Assembly (NCBI RefSeq): GCF_000234805.1
Contig: NC_016645.1
Coordinates: forward strand, 1,278,391 to 1,342,390
DNA from: Pyrobaculum ferrireducens
GTDB lineage: Archaea > Thermoproteota > Thermoprotei > Thermoproteales > Thermoproteaceae
Length of the DNA: 64,000 nt
Direction of reading: 5' to 3'
Shown: positions 43,798 through 51,188 of the stretch, piece by piece
How the letters are laid out: each line of letters starts with the position of its first letter
Position numbering within the stretch: position 1 is the first letter of the stretch
Notes under the pieces: generated by a model
The model's database searches: none
What the model was told of the DNA's origin: nothing
Seen by the model: only the letters and a program-made list of their open reading frames with translations
Program-made: the position numbers and the translations under genes

Positions 43798-44123
43798 TCT
43801 ACCTATCGCTCTCCGAGCTGGAGAACATCCTATCGGCCCTTAGAGAGTACGCCGAGAAGTACAGAGTCAACCGCCCGGCGCTGGAGGCCGTGGAGGAGAG
43901 GTGGCTTAAATTCCAGGAACTGGCCTTCGCCTTCGGCATAGATCTCAAGCCTGCCGAGGGCGTGGAGTTCTACGCAGGTGGCCCCCTTCAAGACAACCTA
44001 GACTTCCTGAGGAAAATCGACAGGATGCTGGCCACTGTGAGGAAACTCAAAGAAATCTATGGAGATGTCAAAGTAATAGTCGACTTAGACCTCACCATTA
44101 AGAAAACTGTAATCAAAATATAA
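43794..44123 (+). CDS. Helical unknown protein, fourth gene of coupled operon
   Basis: The 109-residue product is mostly helical: LSELENILSALREYAEKYRV, LEAVEERWLKFQELAFAFG and LDFLRKIDRMLATVRKLKEI, ending in short strands (VKVIVDLDL). It could form a helical bundle and bind the preceding protein. No family is recognised. It starts by ATGA overlap with the third gene. Near its 3' end an AT-rich TATA (44115-44127) begins the next transcription unit. Confidence 0.55.
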   Translation: MIYLSLSELENILSALREYAEKYRVNRPALEAVEERWLKFQELAFAFGIDLKPAEGVEFYAGGPLQDNLDFLRKIDRMLATVRKLKEIYGDVKVIVDLDLTIKKTVIKI

Positions 44124-44145
44124 ATATCTGCACAATAGCAAATAT

Positions 44146-44565
44146 ATGCCACTGATAAAAAGGAGGGAGTTGCCTCTACGAGTCTCTGATATAATGGTAA
44201 AAAATGTGGTTACCGCCAAGGAAAATGACAAGGTTAGAGACATAGCAATTAAGATGTACGAAAACAAGATCGGTAGCGTCGTCATTGTCGACGACGAGGG
44301 TAAACCCATTGGAATAGTCACCGAGAGAGACATAGTATACGTCCTGGCCAGGGCGCTGTCCCCCGACACGCCGGCGTGGATGATAATGACGGAGAACCCA
44401 ATAGTGATAAAAGAAGACGCCCTGGTAGTAGAGGCCATGGAAAAAATGAGAGAGCTAAACATCAGACACCTCCCAGTGGTTGACCACTCAGGTAAGCTGG
44501 TGGGGATGGTTTCATTTAGAGATATTGTGGATTTCACAGCTACGTTGCTGTCGATTCTTAAATGA
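44146..44565 (+). CDS. Two-CBS-domain protein
   Basis: The 139-residue protein consists of two CBS repeats: VSDIMVKNVVTAKENDKVRD with VVIVDDEGKPIGIVTERDIV, and MTENPIVIKEDALVVEAMEK with LPVVDHSGKLVGMVSFRDIV. Such Bateman modules bind adenosyl ligands (AMP, ATP, SAM) and control partner enzymes. It has its own TATA about 25 bases upstream (CAAAATATAAATATC, 44114-44128) and is ATGA-coupled to a DUF309 gene. The regulated enzyme is unknown. Confidence 0.88.
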   Translation: MPLIKRRELPLRVSDIMVKNVVTAKENDKVRDIAIKMYENKIGSVVIVDDEGKPIGIVTERDIVYVLARALSPDTPAWMIMTENPIVIKEDALVVEAMEKMRELNIRHLPVVDHSGKLVGMVSFRDIVDFTATLLSILK

Positions 44566-45086
44566 GGAAGCTACTCATAGTTGAAAACCCGGGATACACA
44601 CCTGCGCATAGAGAGGAACTAATCAAAAAAGTGAGGGCCGTCGCTCCGGTAATCACGGTGCGGATCGCCACGAGACATTTAGAGGTAGATGTGAAGACCG
44701 AGGAGGACGTAGATGCTGTAATAAACAAGGTGGAGAAAATACTTGGCGGCAGGTTGCTGGACGTCGTAGACATCACTTTCGAGAGAGTCGAGGGCGGCGT
44801 GAGGCGGTTTGTTGAGTTATTCAACGCCGAGAGGTTTTGGGAGGCGCACAATGCGCTGGAGGACATCTGGAGGGAGACTAGAAACCCCACTCTCCAAGGC
44901 TTAATCATGCTTGCAGCGGCGTATGTAAAGCTACAGGAGGGTTCTCTAGACAAATTTGAAAAACTTCTACAAGAGGCCCTAGGCCTAATACAAGAGGATG
45001 TTGAGTGTATAAAAGCGCAGGAAGTGAAGAGAAAGGCAGAGGCGGCTTTGTTAAATAGGAGCCTGTTTAAAATAACATGCTCTTGA
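44562..45086 (+). CDS. DUF309 domain protein
   Basis: The N-terminal half (about 1-80) is an alpha/beta domain (KLLIVENPGYTPAHREEL, VITVRIATRHLEVDVKTEED). The C-terminal half has the DUF309 signature FVELFNAERFWEAHNALEDI followed by WRETRNPTLQGLIMLAAAYVK, a helical metal-site-like domain. Function of DUF309 is unknown. It is translationally coupled to the CBS gene by an ATGA overlap and converges with sir2 (20-base overlap). Confidence 0.82.
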   Translation: MRKLLIVENPGYTPAHREELIKKVRAVAPVITVRIATRHLEVDVKTEEDVDAVINKVEKILGGRLLDVVDITFERVEGGVRRFVELFNAERFWEAHNALEDIWRETRNPTLQGLIMLAAAYVKLQEGSLDKFEKLLQEALGLIQEDVECIKAQEVKRKAEAALLNRSLFKITCS

Positions 45087-45831
45087 GCCTGTCCACTAGT
45101 CTTGGTAATACCTCCTCGACGCGGCCCCTCACTATGTAGTCGGCGTAGAAATCGTAAAAGGTCTCATCTGCGTTGATAATTACGAGTTTGGCGCCCCGCT
45201 TCTTAGCCACCACTGGCAACTGATTGGCCGGGTAAACAGCGAGGGACGTCCCCACAGCCATGAAGACATCCGCCATCTCCGCCAGCATAAAGGCCTCCCT
45301 AACAGCGTCCCGGGGTAGGGGCTCTCCAAAGAAAACAACATCGGGCTTCAAAACTCCGCCGCATTTCGGGCATCTGGGCGCCCCCGAGACGCGGCGTTTT
45401 ACGGCCTCGGAGAGGGGGTACCTCGCCCTGCACTGGGTGCACACCGCTTCTCTCAAAGCCCCGTGTAGCTCCACCACGTTTCTACTACCGGCGGCTTGGT
45501 GAAGCATGTCTACGTTCTGCGTAATCACCGCGCACAGCTTCCCCATTTTTTCAAGCTCGGCAAGGGCGTAGTGCGCCGGGTTCGGCTTCACGTTGAAGGC
45601 GGGGAGGAAGAGATTTACAAACAAATTCCACACCTCGTCAGGGTTTTTGTAGAAGTAATCAATATCGAACTTCTCTGGGTCAACCACCCGCCATATGCCT
45701 TGTGGGCCTCTGAAGTCGGGTATTCCGCTGGCCGTGGAAACCCCAGCGCCTGTAAGCGCTACGTTGCAACTAGACCTTGCGATGGCGGAGGCGACTTCGT
45801 CAAGTTCGTCAGTTGTGAAATCCACCTCCAT
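45067..45831 (-). CDS. NAD-dependent protein deacylase (Sir2 family)
   Basis: Sirtuins remove acyl groups from lysines with NAD; in crenarchaea they act on Alba. ALTGAGVSTASGIPDFRGPQG, TQNVDMLHQAAGS, ELHGALREAVC, the zinc cysteines (CTQCRARY and CPKCGG) and VGTSLAVYPANQLP are all present. The 254-residue length is typical. The ATG at 45831 overlaps the 3' end of the upstream membrane-protein gene by 73 bases in another frame. Confidence 0.94.
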   Translation of the reverse strand: MEVDFTTDELDEVASAIARSSCNVALTGAGVSTASGIPDFRGPQGIWRVVDPEKFDIDYFYKNPDEVWNLFVNLFLPAFNVKPNPAHYALAELEKMGKLCAVITQNVDMLHQAAGSRNVVELHGALREAVCTQCRARYPLSEAVKRRVSGAPRCPKCGGVLKPDVVFFGEPLPRDAVREAFMLAEMADVFMAVGTSLAVYPANQLPVVAKKRGAKLVIINADETFYDFYADYIVRGRVEEVLPRLVDRLKSMLF

Positions 45832-46397
45832 ACCGAGTATAGCCAGTAGAAGTATAAAAATCCTAGGGTGACGATGCTTAGAATTATGTAAAAAGTTGCG
45901 CTATATGGTCTGAAAGTGCCGACGCCGGCCACCGCTCTAATTAGGTAGAGATCTCTGGTAAATAGCTCGATTAGGTACGCCCACGAGGCGAGCCAGACAA
46001 GGGCTAGCCCAAGTAAACCGAGGCCGAGCGCCGCCACGCCCAGCAGTCTGCCAAAAGTCTCTTGATCAACTGCGGCGTTGGGCACGGGGCCTTTTGGGAG
46101 AATAGACGCCAGAGATTCCAACTGGCCCGCCAGCAGTACAGAGAGTATTTGAGCCCCTACTCCCGACAGCACGTAGAGCCAAATAGCGGCGGCGTACTCA
46201 CCACCAAGCCACACAGCGGCGAGCCTATCCCACAGCTTTTCTCTCAGATTAACCAACAGAGAGTGGGCCTTGGTTAAATACGTGGCCACCGCCACGGTGG
46301 AACCTATGCCAAAAACCGCTGAGAGGAGCGCCTGACCTGCGATGCCCGCGGCTATGGAAGCCGCGTAGAGCACAAGCGCCGCAGTTATGTACCACAC
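45759..46397 (-). CDS. Multi-pass membrane protein
   Basis: The 212-residue product has about five hydrophobic segments (about 4-41, 65-90, 115-142, 165-190) and a C-terminus LYFYWLYSVWRWISQL that resembles the end of DUF4234-type proteins. Function unknown. The GTG at 46397 is used here, but a TATA-like tract (46398-46410) directly upstream suggests a start nearer 46376. The 3' end overlaps the sirtuin gene by 73 bases, so the two may be coupled. Confidence 0.6.
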   Translation of the reverse strand: MWYITAALVLYAASIAAGIAGQALLSAVFGIGSTVAVATYLTKAHSLLVNLREKLWDRLAAVWLGGEYAAAIWLYVLSGVGAQILSVLLAGQLESLASILPKGPVPNAAVDQETFGRLLGVAALGLGLLGLALVWLASWAYLIELFTRDLYLIRAVAGVGTFRPYSATFYIILSIVTLGFLYFYWLYSVWRWISQLTNLTKSPPPSQGLVAT

Positions 46398-46425
46398 GTT
46401 TTTAAAAAGGGGCTATTTTTAAAGT

Positions 46426-46474
46426 GTGACGAAGATGAACCCCACTGATTAGTGAAGACGTCGTTGCTCGCCGA
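46426..46474 (+). ncRNA. Candidate C/D-box-like small RNA
   Basis: The spacing of a C/D guide RNA is present: GTGACGA (46426-46432, C-like), 12 bases, CTGA (46445-46448, D'), 4 bases, TGAAGA (46453-46458, C'-like), 12 bases, CCGA (46471-46474, D-like). A TATA tract (TTTTTAAAAA, 46399-46408) is about 22 bases upstream. Only the D' box is canonical, so this is tentative. It overlaps the 3' end of the DUF192 gene on the other strand. Confidence 0.3.
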
Positions 46475-46856
46475 TCTCCACCCGCATAGGCGTGGGGAAG
46501 TCCGGCCTGAGCTCCAGGACCTTGTCGCCAAATCCGCAGACGGGGGTGGCGTCCAGCGGCCTCCCGTATGACCACGTGGTGGGGGAGGTGCCCCTCACCC
46601 ACACGATTTTTAGAGGGATTTTGGTGTTCTTCATCCAGAAGCAATACGTCGAGTTGGTAGGAAAGAGGAAGACCATGCCCACTGCCCCCACCCCTCTGGG
46701 GTCGTATGTCGATACGTTCATGTAGCCGATACTCCACTTCACCACATTGTCGGCTACATACACGACTGCGGGCCTCCCGTCTATCGTCACCGAGGTGTAG
46801 GAGGCGAAAGGCGAGATGAAGCTCAGCAAGGTATACAACGTTATGAGTAGAGCCAT
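46449..46856 (-). CDS. DUF192 family exported protein
   Basis: The 135-residue protein has an N-terminal signal-like helix (ALLITLYTLLSFISPFASYT) and the DUF192 core: GMVFLFPTNSTYCFWMKNTK, IPLKIVWVRG, and a C-terminal KVLELRPDF. DUF192 proteins are small extracytoplasmic beta proteins of unknown role. The ATG at 46856 overlaps the stop of the solute-binding protein gene by 16 bases, so both are probably on one transcript. Confidence 0.85.
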   Translation of the reverse strand: MALLITLYTLLSFISPFASYTSVTIDGRPAVVYVADNVVKWSIGYMNVSTYDPRGVGAVGMVFLFPTNSTYCFWMKNTKIPLKIVWVRGTSPTTWSYGRPLDATPVCGFGDKVLELRPDFPTPMRVEIGEQRRLH

Positions 46857-47647
46857 TTCTCGACCCAGCTAGATATCAAACGCTCCATTTCGCCGGACTG
46901 CAACATGTCGTAGATCACCTTGTCGACCTCCAGCTTTAGGTCTTGTGCGCAGAGGGGCATCGCCACCGCGCTGTACCTAACGCCGGTGGACATAACAATC
47001 TCAAACTCGGGATACCTCTTCACAACAGCCCTACCCACCACGCCGCCTACCACTATTGCGTCTAGGTCACCTTTCCGCAGGGCCTCCACCATGTAGGGAT
47101 ACACCTTGTCGTACCTCACAATTTTGGAGAAGTTGCCAAGCGTCTTGACAGCCCAATCCTCCTGCACAGTGCCCACCTGGACCCCCACCGCCTTGCCCCT
47201 CAAGTCCTCGACGGAGCGTATCGGCGCGCCCCGCCTCGCTATGACCACCGAGGTGTCCACCTGATACGGTATAGAGAAGAGCACCTGCCTCTCGCGGTCG
47301 GGCGTTATGGCCATGTCGGCGAGCACAACGTCCACATCCCCCCTCTTCACGGCCTCGATCAAGGCGGAGAACTTCATATCCCTCACCTCAAGCCCCACGC
47401 CAAGGCTCTGCGCGATGCGCCTCGCGATGTCCACATCTATTCCAACTACGGCGCTCCCCTCTACATACTCATATGGAGGCCAGTCGGCGGAAGTCCCCAT
47501 GACAAGCTTCCCCCTCTGCTTAATGACATCTACCGAAGTTGGACACTGCGGCTTCTGCGCCGCGGGCTGGCTCGAAAGGATAGACATTGCCAATAGGATG
47601 CCTATGATAACCCCCAGCACTACTCCACCGACAACTTTATAATCCAT
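46841..47647 (-). CDS. Solute-binding protein family 3 (amino-acid ABC type)
   Basis: The 268-residue protein has one N-terminal membrane anchor (VVGGVVLGVIIGILLAMSIL) and a family 3 binding fold: RGKLVMGTSADWPPYEYVEG, GIDVDIARRIAQSLGV, DVVLADMAITPDRERQVLFS, GKAVGVQVGT and DAIVVGG. It is expected to capture amino acids or related cations outside the cell. No permease or ATPase gene is adjacent, so its transporter is elsewhere or absent. Start ATG at 47647 with a TATA-like TTAAGTA about 23 bases upstream. Confidence 0.9.
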   Translation of the reverse strand: MDYKVVGGVVLGVIIGILLAMSILSSQPAAQKPQCPTSVDVIKQRGKLVMGTSADWPPYEYVEGSAVVGIDVDIARRIAQSLGVGLEVRDMKFSALIEAVKRGDVDVVLADMAITPDRERQVLFSIPYQVDTSVVIARRGAPIRSVEDLRGKAVGVQVGTVQEDWAVKTLGNFSKIVRYDKVYPYMVEALRKGDLDAIVVGGVVGRAVVKRYPEFEIVMSTGVRYSAVAMPLCAQDLKLEVDKVIYDMLQSGEMERLISSWVEKWLYS

Positions 47648-47664
47648 GAAGGTAGTGGCTAGGG

Positions 47665-47674
47665 TACTTAAATG
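47665..47674. promoter_or_regulatory. TATA-like element of the solute-binding protein gene
   Basis: TACTTAAATG (CATTTAAGTA on the minus strand) is centred about 23 bases before the start at 47647. On the plus strand it is 28 bases before an ATG that opens a 27-codon frame (47698-47781). Whether anything is transcribed in the plus direction is not known. Confidence 0.4.
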
Positions 47675-47789
47675 TTGAAGCTCGGTCGGCTTGAGAGATG
47701 AAGAAGCTAGACGACACTGAAACTTCCACCCCAGTAATAGGCACCAATTTTACGCATAGCAAATATAGATATGTAGAGTAAAAATCTGC

Positions 47790-47984
47790 GTGAAGGCGTA
47801 TTTAGTAACGCGGGACTCCGTAACTCTCCAGACCCCCGAGGTCAAGGTAATACACATTCCCTTCGCAGACGAGGACACCCTCTATGTATTTGACGAGAGG
47901 GTGGGCTACCTTGAGATAAGAGGGCGCGAGAAGATCCAGGAATTTATCAACCGGCTGAGAAACGAGAAGCAAACTTCTCAATAG
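47790..47984 (+). CDS. Small unknown protein
   Basis: The 64-residue product (MKAYLVTRDSVTLQTPEVKV, then strands and a C-terminal helix EKIQEFINRLRNEK) is not recognised. It looks like a small cytosolic beta-alpha domain. The GTG at 47790 is about 25 bases after CAAATATAGA (47760-47769). It converges with the next gene, overlapping its 3' end by 38 bases. Confidence 0.5.
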   Translation: MKAYLVTRDSVTLQTPEVKVIHIPFADEDTLYVFDERVGYLEIRGREKIQEFINRLRNEKQTSQ

Positions 47985-49083
47985 CGGCGAGGAACTTCTC
48001 AAAATCCTCCTCCACCGCGCCGACCCCTGCGCCGAAGGGGGAGTCCACGCCAGCCAGCCTATCCTCGGGGGGCATATATATGAACAGCCTCTTGTGGGCA
48101 GTGTTGGTGGCGTACATAATTTCGCTGAAGACGCCTCTGTGAAACATCTGCTTCATAAATGGCCTATACACCGCCACCGCGTCCGACTGGAGAATGTAGC
48201 GGAAGTCCTTGAACCTAATCAAGTTGTCGATGTCTAGCAAAACCTCCTCCACTTGGTCTACCGGTATCTCCATTGGGTAGAGCTCAGGCTCGTCCTCCAC
48301 CGCCGGCTTGACGCCGGGAGGCAGAAGCCAACGCTCCTCCGCCTCCACCACAGCCACGTGGCCCCTCTTCTTAGCCAGTCTAAGAACCCGCTCGTCCATG
48401 GTAAGCGGGTCAAAGGCCACGAATTTACTAAGCATCAGCGATCGGTACCTATCGATCTCCCTCCTCGCCTCTGGATCGCCCCTCACGTATGTGATGGGGA
48501 AAGAGAGGTAAAACCTCGGCCTCGCGCCCTCTAATGCGATTCTGTATATAACGTGGGCGGGGTGTTTCACCGCCACTACTATGTTGGAGACGCCGAGGGC
48601 CTTAGCTATGGTGTCCCCCAGCAGTATAGAAGCCGTGCGCCACGCAAATACGTCCTTAAGCCTCAAGAAGGCGCCGGTCTTCTCCCGCTCTTCCCGTATC
48701 TGTATCCTCCGCCAGATGACGTGCGCCTCCTCTATCAGCGTAACCACCACATCCGGCCTGTAGGCTCTCAAAACAGAGATGTCCACCGCTGGGAAAAACC
48801 GGCTCTTCCGGAAGTAGGGCAGATTCATGAAAAGGACGGCGTGTTCGGCCCCGTCCTCTTCCACCTTCGCTATGGCCCTCGTCGCGGCCTCTCTCCACGC
48901 CCTTTCCTGCCAGTAGTAGTCGTCGCTGTCGAGGAAGATAACCCAGTCCACCTCCTTTTTCAGCTCCTCCTCCACGAAATACAACCCCAGCCTCCCCCTC
49001 CCCATCTCCCTATGGCACCTCTCCAGCTGTGCCGAGAGGGGCTTCATGTTGACGCCGGTGGTGCCGATGGCCAACACGCGCAC
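47947..49083 (-). CDS. Two-part protein: P-loop-like N-terminus, deoxyribosyltransferase-like C-terminus
   Basis: The product (378 residues from GTG 49083) begins with a Gly-rich strand-loop (VLAIGTTGVNMKPLSAQLE) and continues with kinase-like helices and VVVTLIEEAHVIWRRI, as in nucleotide-kinase-like P-loop proteins, although the Walker lysine context is unusual. The C-terminal half has YLSFPITYVRGDPEARREID and DAVAVYRPFMKQMF with GVFSEIMYATNTAHKRLFIY, which resembles nucleoside 2-deoxyribosyltransferases. Both halves are inferences. The start is 23 bases from TATATATATA at 49101-49110, shared with the divergent gene. Confidence 0.45.
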   Translation of the reverse strand: MRVLAIGTTGVNMKPLSAQLERCHREMGRGRLGLYFVEEELKKEVDWVIFLDSDDYYWQERAWREAATRAIAKVEEDGAEHAVLFMNLPYFRKSRFFPAVDISVLRAYRPDVVVTLIEEAHVIWRRIQIREEREKTGAFLRLKDVFAWRTASILLGDTIAKALGVSNIVVAVKHPAHVIYRIALEGARPRFYLSFPITYVRGDPEARREIDRYRSLMLSKFVAFDPLTMDERVLRLAKKRGHVAVVEAEERWLLPPGVKPAVEDEPELYPMEIPVDQVEEVLLDIDNLIRFKDFRYILQSDAVAVYRPFMKQMFHRGVFSEIMYATNTAHKRLFIYMPPEDRLAGVDSPFGAGVGAVEEDFEKFLAAIEKFASRFSAG

Positions 49084-49100
49084 GGCCGTGCCGGTAAAGG

Positions 49101-49110
49101 TATATATATA
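49101..49110. promoter_or_regulatory. Symmetric TATA box shared by divergent genes
   Basis: TATATATATA is a perfect palindrome. Its centre is about 23 bases from the minus-strand start (49083) and about 25 bases from the plus-strand start (49131). No other TATA is seen in the 47-base gap. Confidence 0.55.
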
Positions 49111-49130
49111 CGATACGCGGGTTTCTATCA

Positions 49131-49445
49131 ATGAAGATGTGTGAAATCTTGGCCAGGTATCTTGTGGAGGTGGTGGCGGGGGCCCGGGGCAACGTAGTCA
49201 GCTTCGTAGTGGGCGACGTGGCTAGGTGGGCTGAGGCGAAGATGAGGCCGAACAGGTCGGTGGTGTTTAAGGTGTCCAGCATGGCCGAGGCTCTGCTGGC
49301 GTCGGGCCACCTAGAGAAGATTGGCAAGAAGTATATCTTGAAGAGAGACACCCCTCTGTGGGCGAGGGCGAAGGCTGGTGACGTGGAGGGCTTGTGCGAT
49401 ATTATCGAAAGTGCGTTGTTAAGCTACAGCAGGGTGGTTAGATAA
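49131..49445 (+). CDS. Small hypothetical protein, possibly winged helix
   Basis: The 104-residue product is helical at the N-terminus (CEILARYLVEVVAG, VGDVARWAEAKM) and has a short hairpin (HLEKIGKKYILKRD), which is compatible with a winged-helix fold. No family is recognised. It precedes a two-helix membrane gene and a ParA-like ATPase on the same strand, with a 39-base gap that holds a separate TATA-like sequence. Confidence 0.5.
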   Translation: MKMCEILARYLVEVVAGARGNVVSFVVGDVARWAEAKMRPNRSVVFKVSSMAEALLASGHLEKIGKKYILKRDTPLWARAKAGDVEGLCDIIESALLSYSRVVR

Positions 49446-49484
49446 TCCACGTTACAAATTTAAGAGCGTTATCAACACCGCCTC

Positions 49485-49694
49485 GTGAGGCTTATCGTGG
49501 GAGTGCTGGTGAACCTGGCGGCGTTTATACTAGCTCTACTGGGGGTCACGTGGATAGCCGCGGCGCTGTACGCCGTGAGCGTCGTCCTTCTCGTGTGGCG
49601 TAGAGAAGAGAAGAAAGTCGAGACGCGGGTAGAGGCAAAAGAGCCTACGCCAGACGAGATTAAGAAACGCCCCGTGACGGCCCCGGAGATATGA
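49485..49694 (+). CDS. Two-helix membrane protein paired with a ParA/MinD-like ATPase
   Basis: The 69-residue product has two hydrophobic segments (about 3-20 and 22-41) and a charged cytoplasmic tail (WRREEKKVETRVEAKEPTP). Its stop overlaps the start of the ATPase gene (ATGA at 49691), so production is coupled. A membrane anchor or regulator for the ATPase is a reasonable guess. The start is GTG at 49485, about 25 bases after AAATTTAAGAG. Confidence 0.6.
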   Translation: MRLIVGVLVNLAAFILALLGVTWIAAALYAVSVVLLVWRREEKKVETRVEAKEPTPDEIKKRPVTAPEI

Positions 49695-50455
49695 AAAAAA
49701 TAATTTTCCTCTCCGGCACCAAGGGGGGCACCGGCAAGACTACACTCGCCCTCAACGCATCGGTTCTGCTCTCCTACCTCTGGAGAGAGGCCACTCACTA
49801 CCCCGTGGTCTACGTTGACCTAACGCCCAACGTTGGCACGGCCGCCCTGATCCTCCTAGGCGACGTCCTCGCCTCTTGGGGGAGGCCGTCTCTCTCTGAC
49901 TACGTAGCTGGGAGACTGGCTGAGCCGCTTAGAGCTTTCTACATTAGGCGCTGGAATACTGAAAAAGGCGCTTTTCAGATAGTCTTCACATTCATGACGC
50001 AGGATGCGCCGCTGTCTAGAAGGCAGCTGGAATACGTGTTTAGCGTGGTGGAGAACAGACTGAGGCCTAGGCTACTTGTAGTAGACACGCCCCCCCTCGC
50101 CTCCGACAGCCCAGTGGCGGGATTGGTGGATTACGTGGTGCCTGTCGTCACGCCGGACGTCACAGCCATAGAGGCCACTAGGCGCTACCAAGACGCGGTG
50201 GGGGGCGCCAGGCTGAAGCCAGTCTTAAACATGTACATACCCAGCTACCCCATAAGCGTCCTCCACTCAGCGCCTTGGGAGAAGGTGGTGGAGAACGCCT
50301 TCGGCGAGCCGCCACACGTAGTTCCCTACGACAAGCTGGTGCAGGCGGTGCGGCAAGCGCTTGAGGTAGAGGTGCTGAAGCTCAAGCCTGCGGAGTCCCC
50401 CGCCGTCAAGGCGATAGTAGAGTACGCGAGGTACCTCTCCACTAGGGTGGGGTAG
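49691..50455 (+). CDS. ParA/MinD-type ATPase
   Basis: A 254-residue SIMIBI-class ATPase. The deviant Walker A SGTKGGTGKTTLALN (with the signature Lys at position 11), VYVDLTPNVGTAALIL, and LLVVDTPPLASD (Walker B) are present. Such proteins position cell-envelope or DNA structures at membranes. No parB or DNA-binding partner lies next to it; the upstream two-helix protein is coupled to it by overlap, so a membrane role is more likely than chromosome segregation. The 3' end overlaps the HAD gene by 14 bases. Confidence 0.85.
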   Translation: MKKIIFLSGTKGGTGKTTLALNASVLLSYLWREATHYPVVYVDLTPNVGTAALILLGDVLASWGRPSLSDYVAGRLAEPLRAFYIRRWNTEKGAFQIVFTFMTQDAPLSRRQLEYVFSVVENRLRPRLLVVDTPPLASDSPVAGLVDYVVPVVTPDVTAIEATRRYQDAVGGARLKPVLNMYIPSYPISVLHSAPWEKVVENAFGEPPHVVPYDKLVQAVRQALEVEVLKLKPAESPAVKAIVEYARYLSTRVG

Positions 50456-51188
50456 AGGCGCAGGCCTCTACCTCGTGGAGGACTAGGGGCAGAGTCTTCA
50501 AGCTCCTCACTATGTAGGCGCGGCACGGCACGGATTCGATAACCTCTTTTTTCGCGTACTCACCCCTCCTATCCACCAAGACGGCTCCGTAGCTGGCGGT
50601 TAACGCGCCGAGGAAGTCCTCGTAGAAGTCGTCGCCTACGTGTAGGTAGACGTCTGGCACCACGTCGCCTAGGAGCAACGTCTTGGCGGCTTCAAATATC
50701 TGAACTGCAGGCTTGACGTAGCCAATGTCGTCGGCGTATATCTGCAGATCCAGCAGGTTGGAGATGCCCAGCCCCTCTAACAACTTCCTAGTGGCCCTCG
50801 AACGCCACATCAAGACGTTGGAGATAACTCCGACGCGGTAGCCCTCCCCCCTGGCCACCTTTATCGCCTCGACGGCGTCTTCATAAGGCGTCACCTCGAG
50901 GCGCGAGATGGCCTCATCCACGGCGTCCTGCACCTGGTAGACGTCAAAAGAGGCGTTTATCCCCCTGCTACGCAGTTGCTTCTGGATGTTGAGCATGACG
51001 GAGATGGGCGGCACAACCTCGTGCTTCTCCCTCCTCGCGAGCTTCATCTTTCTCCTCTCCTCGCTAACAAGCGCGTGGACGGTCTGGAAGGGCACCCTCC
51101 CGCCGAGGCTCTTGTGGAGGACCTCTACAACAGTTTTTATAGCCGGCTCAATAGGTAGAAGCGTGCCCCAGACGTCGAAAGTAATCAT
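50442..51188 (-). CDS. HAD-superfamily hydrolase
   Basis: The product starts MITFDVWGTLLPIEPA, with the nucleophile Asp at residue 5, which fixes the ATG at 51188 as the start. GVISNVLMWRSRATRKLLEG (motif II), the KPAVQIFEAA lysine and VYLHVGDDFYEDFLGAL (motif III/IV) complete the fold, with a helical cap between. The substrate is not known. The first 26 bases overlap the start of the divergent surface-protein gene, so each gene's promoter lies inside the other. Confidence 0.88.
   Translation of the reverse strand: MITFDVWGTLLPIEPAIKTVVEVLHKSLGGRVPFQTVHALVSEERRKMKLARREKHEVVPPISVMLNIQKQLRSRGINASFDVYQVQDAVDEAISRLEVTPYEDAVEAIKVARGEGYRVGVISNVLMWRSRATRKLLEGLGISNLLDLQIYADDIGYVKPAVQIFEAAKTLLLGDVVPDVYLHVGDDFYEDFLGALTASYGAVLVDRRGEYAKKEVIESVPCRAYIVRSLKTLPLVLHEVEACASTPP
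51134..51142 (+). promoter_or_regulatory. TATA box of the surface protein, inside the HAD coding region
   Basis: TTTTTATAG lies about 25 bases before the GTG at 51163 and within codons of the HAD gene on the opposite strand. Confidence 0.5.

Noticed and set aside
47698-47781. 27-codon leaderless frame opposite the solute-binding protein
   Set aside because: It is 28 bases from a TATA-like element, but it is short, has no recognisable pattern, and that element is explained by the minus-strand gene.
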